DNA of 64,000 bases from assembly GCF_032062135.1 (NCBI RefSeq), contig NC_092869.1, positions 45,430,696 to 45,494,695 on the forward strand, written 5' to 3'. The DNA comes from Pyxicephalus adspersus (lineage: Eukaryota; Chordata; Amphibia; Anura; Pyxicephalidae). A program made the position numbers and the translations under genes. The notes beneath the pieces are model-generated. The model searched no databases. It was not told the origin of the DNA and saw only the letters and a list, made by a program, of their open reading frames with translations. Positions 47,021 through 57,984 of the stretch are shown one piece after another. The first letter of the stretch is position 1, and the number at the start of each line of letters is the position of its first letter.

Positions 47021-48048
47021 CAGGGGTTTTTAACCTTTTGATGACTCCAGACCACCAATGGGTTGGCCAATATGACCCCATACCCCCTTTACATGACTGT
47101 CAAATAATCATCACCATTCCTTATATTGGTTGCCAGTATGACTTCCAAACATGTCAACATATTGTATTTATTTACAAAAAGCAAAATTAAAAAAATTAAA
47201 AATGACAAATATACAAACAGCTAAAACTATTTTACAATATAACTTTGATTCACCTGTTTCAGATTAAACCAGAGGTTGGCAAAATTTTATGGCCAATGGG
47301 CCATTTCAGGGGTGGGCAGGAGCACACTAGGCCGGAGTCCCACCCTATTGGCTCCACCCATCACCAGGAAAACACCCGCTGAAGCGAAATCCCTCTCCTC
47401 TGTATCTATTGCGGAGGAGAGGGATTTCCCTGCAGGGAGAGTTCCCTATTTACCGCAGCGGCGAAAGAATCAACCCGGGCCGCGATAAATAGGGGAGCAA
47501 CAGCAAGGAGGTGGCACCAGAGCTCTGGCGGCTCCGGTAGGTCCTAACGCCCCCTGGTCGATCCGGAGCCGCCGGTTGCCAGACAGCATTAGGCCGGATT
47601 GGCCAGGGGGCATTAGGCCGAAACGAGCTACCGGGTAGGCTGTATCTGGCCTAAAGGCCGGAGTTTGCCGACCCCTGGATTAAACCAATATTTAAACTTC
47701 TTACAGTTGAGTATTACACAAAAGAAGAAAACAAACCTAAATGTTCAAGTTTTTTTCAATATCTCGTCCACATAACACAGACTTTCACTAATCTAGTGAG
47801 ATATTCGCTGTTGTTTTTGTGCAATCAAAGCATGGAATCGGGGTACAGTTACAGACAAATCTACTCGCATGTCATCTGGCACATCAAGTTGATTTCTCCA
47901 CTTTGATTTCAGATTTAATAATGTACCCAAGTATAAATTATTACAATAAATAAAAGAAATACCAGTACCCAAAGATCGAGTCCCATACCCCCAGCATTTG
48001 GTTCTCATACCCCTAAGGGGTATGGATACCCCCGGTTAAGAACCCCTG
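47021..48048. mobile_element. hAT nonautonomous element (outer, host of a nested insertion)
   Basis: The left end CAGGGGTTTTTAACC and right end GGTTAAGAACCCCTG are inverted repeats of hAT (Charlie-like) type. The flanking 8-bp target duplication ATCTATGG is perfect (47013-47020 and 48049-48056). A second hAT at 47270-47677 sits inside it. Without that insert the element is about 612 bp and has no transposase. Confidence 0.88.
47270..47677. mobile_element. hAT nonautonomous element nested in another hAT
   Basis: The left end CAGAGGTTGGCAAA and right end TTTGCCGACCCCTG are inverted. The perfect 8-bp target duplication is GATTAAAC (47262-47269 and 47678-47685). 408 bp, GC-rich interior, no transposase. 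It must be younger than the outer element. Confidence 0.88.
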
Positions 48049-50419
48049 ATCTATGGGCTGACATCTCAATACATTTAGTAGATGGTGACTTTGGATGATG
48101 TCTGGACAAAGATGTCTCCATTCTTCTGGAATGAAAAGATGGTGACATTGTCAGGGTGAGCACTGCAACCAAACTCCTGCAAATGTTACACCAACGCCAT
48201 ACTTTGTATTCTACACTTACCATGAAAACAGTTTGCAAGTAGTTTGTTCATCTTTTTTCTTTGTTTTACTGCAGCATGAAATGTTATTATGTTTCCAAGG
48301 AATGAAATGACAGAGCTGCAATGCGAGCTAAACAGATATTTTGCATTTGTTTTTATGAACAAGAGAAATGTGTAGAGAAATGCAGATTGTTATTGAAACA
48401 GACACACAAATATGAATAAAACAAAGGCGTCCTGCCATGGTGCATGGAAATCAATGTTACTTAGTGATAAACACGTTATAGAACTTTCTATTGTGTTGTG
48501 AATTGTGTGTAGCTCAATGAAATTGGATGACATGCGTCGTGCCAGCGCGTCTTTGTTTGCTCTTGTTATGGTGACAGTTTCCCCCCAACCACTGGCATGA
48601 CTGAAGGCCGGCAGACAATCTCATGTTTCCATTTAAGTTTTTTCTTTACATTTAGATTGCTGCGTTATTTGTGATGCAATCAGACTGCAGTGAGTACTAA
48701 TGATAATTATTCTGTATGTGAGCACAAATGGGGGGACTATCGCACAACTGACCCCTACAACCAATTGTCCATCTTTGGTGGAGGAGATTCCCAGCACTTA
48801 TTCATCCCTCTGGGCCAGCTATTGTCTACCAGGGGTCCTTTAGTGGTGTAGCTTTAGATCTATGTACCCCAGTTGGAGTTCTTGACAAAAGCAGCCCTCC
48901 ATCAACTGCCCCAAACCACCAAATATTTGTATCAGTAGTCCCTAATGCAGAAGATGCCCCAACGCCAAAGTGGTCACCTAATGATATGCTTGGTAGCAGA
49001 ATCATAAAGCAACAGCTGGTTTGGTACCTGTAGAATTATGACAGGTTCACTTTAACACAAGGAGTTTTTGGCACAATAAACAGATCACCCAAAACCTGGG
49101 GCTCCCCAGCAGACAGGGACCCCTCATAACCAAAAAGCAGGAGAGCTACAGGTTACCCCTCCATCTCTAATCTTAGAAATTTCACCCATAGGGCAAGGGT
49201 GGGGCAAAATGTGCAACAGCCCACAGCACCCACCTTCTTCAGGTCACCAATTACTAGAATGGCAGGGGTACAAGGAGCTGGGAAGATGTGAATTTGGTGC
49301 CCCTTTATTTGCCCAGGACTTCATTTTGTCTAAACTGTCCCTGCTCAGAGCTAAGAGAACCTGTCACATGGCAAGAGACCACAATAGGGGGGCAGCTCAG
49401 CAAAAAATCTGCCCTAAGATTGCAAGGGACTAATAAGAAACCATATTCCTACATCACCGAGGACCACTGAACACCTGAGATGGAGTCTGCTCCTTACTCC
49501 TGAGGGCCACATGTTGCCATAAGTTGGGCACTGGGGGCATAGGAAGCCATTCTTTGTTCCTTGTATATAGTAAGATAATATAATGTCTGTGATTGTGCTT
49601 CATTGCATATCTTCTAAAGGGTTCACTGCCTATTTATAAATATATATTATTCTGATAAAAATTCCTTTTAAATGCACCAATATCTCTACACGACCCTTTA
49701 ATATCTATCGCCTTTGAATCCCCATATCTGGTCGCCTAGATGTCAGCTCACCAATTAATGTTATTACGAGTCGTTTTGTGGTAGCGAGCGCCCGGAGTCG
49801 GCCCAGGAAACGTTTTTTAAGATCAGAGTGCGGTGTCTCCTCTTTGAACTTGTCCAGATATAAAGTTTCTTGGAACATCGGCCTTATCTCTGCGAGAGGA
49901 GTTAGAGCAAGGACTCGGCAAGGGCACCCAGACGGCACGGAGTAATTATACAACATCTTTATTTCTTCTTTTTATTTTTGCAAGCGTTTCTAGAAGGGAC
50001 GAGAGATATTGAGAGTTTTCATTTGGCAAAAAAAGAAGAAGGAGAAATAAAGAGGTTGGGGAGGGGGTTGCAAACTTTTCTTCTATAGCTGTTGCAATTT
50101 TCTGTGCAGATTGGGCCCAAAAAGCAACAAAAATACAATTCTGCTTACCAGCTCAAAGATATGGTGGCTGCAGTTTGTTTTCTTACTATCTTATCTATGG
50201 AGGAGCAGTGTTGTCATCCTGGGCTGCTCCTCTGATTTGCACTACACATGTTCATCCTTTTTTCCTCCAATGCATGAATGTGGAGAGGAATTTGTAGTTT
50301 ACAGCTTATAGCTTGAAAGGGAGATCACATTACTTAGGCCGCTATGTTAATATTATATGACTTTTTTTTATGGGTTCTGCGGTAAACCAGGAGGGGTAGA
50401 AGGTGAGTTGAGGGAACGG

Positions 50420-51070
50420 TCTTTCTCGCCCTATTCGGCTTGCTCCTACTTTCTGCTCATTTAAAAGAGCACTCAAAACCCAATTTTTCAAACTTGCCTA
50501 CCCGGCTTCTTCTGTCATTTGAAACCGTCACTACTTCCCACTACTACATATCTCCCCTCCTATTGTGTGTAAACTCCCCCACCTACTAGATTGTAAGCTC
50601 TTCGGGGCAGGGTCCTCTCCTCCTCCTGTGTCACTGTCTGTATCTGTGTAATGCGCCTGGGCACACAAACCACAGCCAACTCCAAATATCCTTTTATCAA
50701 GTTTTATTATTATCATAAAACAAGACAAGGTTTAAGTCTGATAAGCGTAGTACAGGAGGGTAAGGCAAAGGCAGGTCAGGAGATGCAAGGGATGCCGCCT
50801 GGCCGAACAGTAGTTTGGCCAGGACGGATCCCTCCGCCTGCAGAGAGAGACACGCTGCGAGCAGAGCAGCAGCCTCGGCCATGCTGCCCGCTACAGCGGC
50901 GTCTCCCTCTGCGGCTGTGATCCCCAGGGATGCCGCGGGCTCGCTGGACAGGTAAGTTCCTTACAATCTGTCTGTCATTTGCAACCCCTATTTATTGTAC
51001 AGCGCTGCGTAATATGTTGGCGCTATATAAATCCTGTTTATTATTATTAATAATAATAATAATAATAATA
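50420..51070 (+). repeat. LINE (L2/CR1-like) 3' end, split by an insertion
   Basis: The LINE 3' end reads from GGCTTGCTCCTACTTTCTGC through TTGTAAGCTCTTCGGGGCAG to TGTATCTGT at about 50647. It resumes at about 50963 with CTGTCTGTCATTTGCAACCC and the tail TATATAAATCCTGTTTATTA, followed by (TAA)n. The 0.3-kb interruption is listed separately. Confidence 0.7.
50650..50962. mobile_element. Insertion of about 313 bp inside a LINE tail
   Basis: Foreign to the LINE. It is bracketed by ATCTGT on both sides, a possible 6-bp target duplication. The ends are GTAATGCGCC and GTTCCTTACA. The 3' half is GC-rich (CTGGCC...GGCCAG hairpin) and contains CAGGTAAGT, a consensus splice donor. Element type unknown. 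Confidence 0.5.
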
Positions 51071-51351
51071 AGGTTAGTAGTGAAGTTAGTTAAAGTTGAA
51101 CCTTTGTTAACATTTATAAAAGGTGGGGTTGTAGTGCTTGGTACCACATCCCCATAATCTTTACACATCTTTTACACAACATGTATTTTCCAAAATCATG
51201 AAAATATACTTTTGTAACTTTTTAGGTACCCTCATTCCAGACATTTACTTTTTGTAAAAGATTTTTTTTTCAAAGAAAATAAAAAAAAAAGATGATTTGA
51301 ACAAAATAATTTGAACATTGATACATAATGCCGTTACATTATAATCTCCAT

Positions 51352-51386
51352 CTGACGGGTTTTGTATGAACAGCTTCATCAGAAGA
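51352..51386 (-). ncRNA. Hammerhead-ribozyme-like motif, decayed
   Basis: Minus strand: CTGATGA, extra A, GCTGT, loop, ACA, then AAAACCCGTC. The 5' core half is perfect. Part of the stem II 3' strand and G12 appear deleted. Confidence 0.4.
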
Positions 51387-52329
51387 ACCTAACAAATTTT
51401 GAATCCCTCATACATCATCAGAGATTCCATTTATGAGAACCATTCATGATATCTATCCATGGAGGAACATCCATCTTTTCTTTTAGTACATTTATACACG
51501 GGGTATTCAGGAACAAATCTTTTGTTCATAGATTTATATTCCCCTTTGCTTGTTGTCCCTTTGCTTGTAACTTTGTGGCTGCATAGATCAGGACAGGCAA
51601 TGCAGACACATGGAAGGCCTAATTTATTTCTTATCAATGTCTATGGAAGGGATAGACTTCTTCCTTAGCCAGGGCTCCATTCTGCCCATATCCATCCACA
51701 GAAATAATTTTTAAGACTTGCAGCAACTGTCTATAGGACATCAGAAAGATCGCGTTTCGCACACAGCTATAACTCCTCTATTGTCTGCAGACAGCTCCTG
51801 TGATTGCAGGAAATGTAATTTGTTTGCTTCAAATTAATGAAGAAATTCTGTTTGGCAAATACCCCAGCGCACAGATCAGATTTCTTTTGATTAGCATGCT
51901 GAACAAGTTGGAAAATCTCTGTGATAATAACGAGTTCTGATTGTTGGAAGCTCATCCAAAATCAGTTACACGGCCTATCCAAACAACAAGCCTTCTTTTA
52001 GTCTGAATGGGCCATATACAGCAAAAATATACTGAGCCTAACATAAAAGGAATCTGAGAACGATCTGACCACCCTCTGAATGGACCTTTGACTGGCAGGT
52101 CTATGAACACGTAACATAGAGGAGAATGCAGGAGAGAGCCCCTCCACTCCCCAACATCACCAAACAATGGGACTGATTTACTGAACGGAACATTGGCATA
52201 GTTCAGATCAAAGTGAATTATTCCCTGCAAGGAATACATAGGATGAAGCTCTGCAGACTTCAAATATCCCATCATGTGCAAGAAAAAAAATCCTGATTTT
52301 TTTCTTAACATGATTGGGTATTCTTTGCA

Positions 52330-52592
52330 AAGTTCTGTTTCTCCAAAGGTTGTTAAGGGTTCCTTGAGCAATCAGCAATGTGTGTCTTACTTTTAAGTGA
52401 CCCCAAGGATCTTTTTGGCTATCTGTAAGGGTGACATTTTCCCAATGACCAGCAATGTAAGAGGAATTCTTCCCACTGACCACCACACTAATATACTGGG
52501 ATCTGTGGGTATAGTAATTATAGAAGGGGTTCCCTAAAGACCTGCAAGTTATCTTAAGAGTTCCCCCATGTTAGAAAGGTCAGGAAACACTG
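52330..52592. mobile_element. hAT-like MITE
   Basis: Matches 36821-37083 over most of its length: CTATCTGTAAGGGTGACATT, GACCAGCAATGTAAGAGGAA, TCTTCCCACTGACCACCA. It ends in GGAAACACTG. Confidence 0.6.
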
Positions 52593-52709
52593 CCGTAAGC
52601 TGCATTATCCATTGCAAAATGATAATTCACCTTAGTAAGTGAACAGCCTAAATTCCTCCAGTAAATCACTCCCATTGTGTCTATAATTCTAACTTCACTC
52701 CAACTTATT

Positions 52710-52924
52710 GGCCCTGATTTATGAAAGCTCTCCAAGGCTGGAGAGAATACACTTTCAGCAGTAAAGCTGAGTGATCCAAAAAAACATGAAATGGATTTTT
52801 GAAAATCATTTGCTATTTGCTAGCAAATGTTTTGAATCCTGGACCAGATCCATTCCAGGTTTGCTGGATCACCCAGCTTCACTGCTGAAAGTGTATTCTC
52901 TCCAGCCTTTCATAAATCAGGGCC
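52710..52924. mobile_element. Long-hairpin MITE
   Basis: Arms of about 60 bp are near-perfect inverted repeats: GGCCCTGATTTATGAAAG at the left, CTTTCATAAATCAGGGCC at the right, continuing through GGCTGGAGAGAATACACTTT. The left arm has an 8-bp extra CTCTCCAA. A transcript would fold into one long hairpin. Confidence 0.8.
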
Positions 52925-54060
52925 ATTGTCTAAGGGTATCTTCTACTTCCCATGTTCATGAGATCATTTACTGATCCAATCCAAACATAAAAAATGTAAG
53001 CATTAAGAAGCTCATATATCCAAATTTCTTCATTCATTTTGGTGCATTGGAAACCCTTTATGAATGAGTTGCCTGATTACAAAGGATGTTGGCGCTTGCT
53101 ATAACCTAAATACATTAATTTTCTGCAACAGAATGTTTCACTGTTCATGAATCCTTCATCTTTTCATCCTAGAATTTTGAGTTTGGGAAAATCAAAAAAC
53201 TTTTATCAAAACTTTTTTACATAAAGACACAAGCAGATTATAACCAGACAATTCCCCTAAATAAGCCCTAATTGCATAACTTCTTGCGTTTTCTTAGCAC
53301 TGTATATCTTAAATAATTTGCCAAATTCCAAAAATCACCATTTTTATCCTTTTTTTCTGCTGACACTTTTACCTACTTCCAGTTAATGGCTCCTGTTTTG
53401 TCTGCTTGGTGTATAAACATGTATGCATGGCAAGAGAAAAAAAAAACATGCAGGCTTAAAATTAATCTTTTTTAATTTGGGGAAGGTTTGAGTCCCCTTT
53501 TTGAGGCTGACCGAGCCAGGAGTTTGGGGGTTAACCCGACAGGCCGCTGCGCTCTGAGCTGGAACCATTTGGGGAAATTACCTCCGCAGCGCAGTTTGTT
53601 GTTGTTAATCAGCCGCAGCCATTGTGTGTTCCTCACTTAATTATATTCCCCGGCTAATTGTGAATGCTTTTGCTGAATGGTGAAAATGACTGCTTCTCCT
53701 TCTTCTGTCATTATAAACAGGATTATTCTTATTTCTCTGCCCAGAAAGGGCTGTTACTGTTTTTGGTGACTTGCTTCCACTGGTTTCCAGAACTCTACAA
53801 AATTGTTCAGTCCGAGGTGTCAGGTATGTTATGGCCAACTCTGGGGGGGCAATGGCATGAAATAATCATTGCAGATGCCTAGAGGAGAATAACTATGGGG
53901 GGCGCTCTTCCTGTGAGATGATTGGTCTCTGCAGATGGGCAGAAGGGGTAGGGTAGGTTTGCTGCCAGTCATTGGAGCCGGATAGTACAGGGGGGCAACC
54001 AAAATGGAAGAATCACTGTATTAATATTATTATTATTATTATTATTAATATTATTATTAT

Positions 54061-54115
54061 TAAACAGGATTTCTTTAGCGCCAACATATTAGGCAGCACT
54101 GTACATTAAATAGGG
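54061..54115 (-). repeat. LINE/SINE shared tail fragment
   Basis: AACAGGATTTCTTTAGCGCC, ACATATTAGGCAGCACTGTA is the minus-strand tail, preceded by (TTA)n. Confidence 0.55.
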
Positions 54116-54309
54116 ATACCTGCATATATATATAAGATGGGCGGTAATAGGGGTAAGGAAGAAAGAGGAAAAAAGATAAGGATAAAAGAATGAGATTGGT
54201 ACTATACCCCAGATAGGCTTCACTCCATATATCCGTCTTGCGGTAATAGTTGCTGGAGGTGGGATTTTCAGGTAGGCACCCCGTTTCATATTTTTTAGAA
54301 TTGTTCTAA

Positions 54310-55038
54310 GATAGTGCCTTACTGCAGTGGAGTGAATGCTTTGCTCATTAAAATACTGGAACTCTCTATAAGTTTAGATCCGGTGACCCATTTGCTGAAT
54401 GTCCCCATTACCGAACTTTCTAAACCAAGGAAGGCTCTTTTGGAGCATATTCATACGGCGGCCAGATGCCTCATCTCGGTACATTGGAAATTTCGCTGTT
54501 GCAGAATTGAGGACACGTGTGGGGGATATTCGGCTGATAGAACATTTATCTTCTAAGCTCAATAACAAACTGGGAGAAATTTGAGGAAATTTGGGCCCCA
54601 TGGGATCAAGCAACTGCTACGGGTATTGTAAAGTTACTTATCTGAAGCTTAAATACGCTTGGCTGCACTAGTTGTTTCCCTAGTGAGATCTTTGACTTCT
54701 TCCTGTTCTCGTCTTTTCTTCTTTTTCCTTTCTTTTTTTTTTATGATTTGATTTTTGCAAAGGCATTTTTTTAGGAAATGCTCATTTGTTTTACTTGATG
54801 CTAGATAAGTACTGATTGTGTATTGATATAATCAATACAGAGGGTTAGAAAAACACAGGTGTATTTGTAATCTTGTTTTGTTCCTGTGGTTTTTCATGAT
54901 GTTTGTTTTCATGTTCTGACATCATTCTGTACTTTGTGCCTCTTATTGTTTGATATATGTTTTATTTGCTTTTTTTTCTTTGTGATCCGGCTTTGTTGTA
55001 TATTTGTATATGTTAAAAACTTTAATAAAAATTTACAT
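54310..55038 (+). repeat. L1-like LINE 3' end
   Basis: Reads LDPVTHLLNVPITELSKPRK, then HIHTAARCLISVHWK, which matches the TAARxxIARHWK-type end of frog L1 ORF2. A 3' UTR follows and ends in TTTAATAAAAATTTACATTA. The A-rich end runs straight into the 900-bp polypurine tract. Confidence 0.65.
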
Positions 55039-55945
55039 TAAGAAAAGAAAGAAAGAGGAAAAGAGAAAAAAAGGAAAGTAGAGAAGAAAATAAAGTTTGA
55101 AGAAGGAAGAAACAGAGAGGAGAAGAAGAAGGAAAGGGACAGGAGTGGAAAGGAGAATAGATAAGTAGTAGGAACCCAAAAAGCAAGGGAAAGGAGAGGA
55201 GAAATGAGAGAAGTAAGGTAAGAGGGGTAGAGAATAAAAATAAGTTGAGAAAACAAGAGAGGCGAAGAATTGAGAAGAGAAAGACCACAGAAAGGAGAGA
55301 TGACACAGAGGAGGAAGAGAGAGAAGGAAAAGGTTTGAAAAGGAGAGGCGAAGAGTTGTAGAGGACAATAGAGGAACAGATAAAGAGAAAGGGAAAGGAG
55401 AGGTGGAGGAGGAAATGGAAAATAAAAAGAAGAAATGTTTGAAAAAGAGAGGAGAAAGGTGGCAGAGGGCAAGAAGAGAACAAAAGAGAAGGAAAGGGAA
55501 AGTAAAAAATATAAAAGGGAAAAGGGAAAATAAAAAAATAGAGAGAAAGGGAAAGGAGAGGTGGAAGAGGAAATGGAAAATAACAAAAGGGAGAAGGGAA
55601 ATATAGAGAGAAGGGAATGATAATAAGTGGAGAATAATGATTAAAGAGGAGAAATAAAAAGAAGGGAAATGTTTGAAAAAGAGAGGAGAAAGGTTGCAGA
55701 GGGCAGCAGAATACGGGAGATGTGAATGTGAGAAAAGAAAACAAAAGAGAAGGAAAAGGGAAAGGAGAATAAAGAAATAGACAGACAGAAAGGTAAAGGA
55801 GAGGAAATGAGAAGTGGGAAAGGAAAGAGTAAGGAAAAGGACAGGTGAGCTAACAGAGGACAGAAAAGTAAGGAAGAGGAGAAGCAGAGAGAAGAGAGAT
55901 TGGAAAGAAGAGAGGATACAGAATACAGGATCAGAGAAAACACAT
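55039..55945 (+). repeat. Polypurine tract (GA-rich), about 900 bp
   Basis: Starts AAGAAAAGAAAGAAAGAGG at the L1 3' end, then about 900 bp of A and G with few pyrimidines. The minus-strand Ser/Leu/Phe-rich frames are by-products of composition. Confidence 0.9.
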
Positions 55946-56363
55946 CCAGCGATATCAGTGAGGGAAATGAAAGATGTTGTTCGTAGGTGTTAGTTTCCTA
56001 ACCTGAACTGGAATAATTCTAGATGAATTTGATTTGTTGCCATGGCAATGTGGACTCTTCTCTGTTTTTGTAAAATGAGTCCCATTAGATGATACTTCAT
56101 GGGAACCGATAATGCTGGAATCAGTGAAGCTGTCCTTATAGCAGACAATCAGCTCTAACAATACAAGATCTATTCATGCTGCTGATGGGAAGGGATTGGA
56201 ATGGGGGTGGAGGTGCAGCTTCTTGTCACATGACTCTGTACCGTGACCCTGAACTCGGTGGTGTCCCCTCTATTCGTTTCCATGGCCAAAATGTGTACAT
56301 TGTTTGCCCCCTGATCCATGGACTTTACAGTTCTTCATTAACATTACACCTGGAGATTGTTTT

Positions 56364-56375
56364 CCAGGGGGCGCT
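56364..56375 (+). promoter_or_regulatory. CTCF-core-like site
   Basis: CCAGGGGGCGCT matches the CTCF core (CCASYAGRKGGCGC family) at its best-conserved positions. Binding is not shown. Confidence 0.3.
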
Positions 56376-56397
56376 GTTACTCATCGGAGGGGAGGGG

Positions 56398-56436
56398 ACT
56401 CTGAGGAAGTGAGTTTGCATCTTGAAACGCGTCGGC
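56398..56436 (+). ncRNA. Hammerhead-ribozyme-like motif, core intact, stem II weak
   Basis: CTGAGGA (56401-56407), a stem-loop of the AAGTG/CATCTT type with one bulge, GAAA, CGCGTC. Core and stem III palindrome are intact. Stem I is weak. Confidence 0.5.
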
Positions 56437-57187
56437 CAAAGAAGCGAGATGCACAGGCAGTGAGTTTCAGAATGAAAGTGCCAGTTACATGGGATACATC
56501 GCGTCTTACAATACATTTCCACTTGATTTGTGAGAGATTCTAACTTTCTCATTTATTAACGTGTTAAAGCTGAGGAGGGGTTCCGTAGTCCTGTATGGTT
56601 TTATTTGTTCTGATACAGGAGAGCAAAATAAATTGTCACCCTAGATCAGGAAATGTGTTAATGGCAGGATCACTGGAAAATAAAGTAAATAATAGATGCT
56701 GTACTGGTGCATTCTGGTGATTTTGTTATTGCGTGAGATTCATTTTTATCTAAACATTCACATCACTGGTAATGAAATTCCCGAGCTGTAATTGTATCAA
56801 GGTGTGGCGGAGTTCCCCTGCTTTGTGATTTGTATAATGAGATGCAAATTATATGCAAATCCATGTAAATCTCCAGTATTCATGTTCACTACCCCGTGGA
56901 CTATGGGAAGCGTGCTGATTGCGTGGAATGGATTTGCAGTATTTTATCACATTGATGCATAAAATGATCAACACGGATAGAAAAAAATGCTTTTCTGTAA
57001 TAAAATCTGGCAAAGCCGAGTGACATATTTTCTAATCTTATCCTGATGCAGAATTTATGTGTGAGTAGCCTCAGATGGAAGCTGACTATCCTAGCAGAGT
57101 CACCTAATAGGATTGGTAAATCAGTATGTGGTCTGATGTCAGTATGTGGCATCTATTGCGACAGGTTCTCTTTAATTTCTGCTTTGT

Positions 57188-57206
57188 ACATGCTGGGATT
57201 TGTAGT
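57188..57206 (-). promoter_or_regulatory. ZNF143/STAF-like motif in KCNK13 intron
   Basis: Minus strand ACTACAAATCCCAGCATG, nearly the same as the site at 25606 and followed by the same GCCTC on the + strand. It could be a cryptic promoter or part of a dispersed repeat. Confidence 0.4.
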
Positions 57207-57984
57207 GCCTCGGAGGCTCGCTGTGCTATCATCCAACGTCTCCATTAGCTTTGCACGTTCCTAGGATCATTTTTAAATTGCTGCCATACCTCGGTCCGTC
57301 TCCCTCTCTGCAATACAAACTGCAAATTGCTATTTCTTCTTAGGAGAGAACCTAATTAGAGCTTCTCTGGGAGGCTGAAGGACTCTCATCCAGTCCTGGC
57401 CTGGCGCACTTTCGACTTAACGATTGTGTTTGAAGCCGGAATTATTTCACAGGGGGAGCCGGACGCAGCTGAAATGACAGAAAACAGAAAATTTGGCCTA
57501 TTCTGTTTCTATGCAAATCACATGTTCTGTCCGCTCCACTCCATGCGATTGTCGCCCCTTTCTAGGTGCAAATAAATGGGCCTCCCGCGTCATGCATAGG
57601 AAATTGCAACGAGCGCCATTGATTGACCTTCTTTTTCTCTCAACATTTCATCTCTGCCAAGATTTCATATTGCAGATTGAATCAGAAAACCTGCGTCAGA
57701 CTTGAAGTGACTCAGACCAGAGGTCGGTGGCTGGCGGTTCAAAGAAAGTTAAAATCCTAATAACCCAGATGGACGATACAGGGCAGTGTCGCAGGCAACA
57801 ATATATGCCAAAAAAACAAACAAAAATTTGTGGTCACCTGACTATTACACCTGTAGGAGTTTATTGGAAAATCCATTCCAATCCATGGCCATTAATATAA
57901 ACTTTTCCACCTCTCATTATGTTTATCCCAAATCTTTTGCAACTCCGACATCTTTTACACTTCTGCAATGGGCAGGGGGCCAGG

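Noticed and set aside
55022..55744. 240-codon minus-strand open frame
   Set aside because: Complement of a polypurine tract; composition explains the absence of stops.
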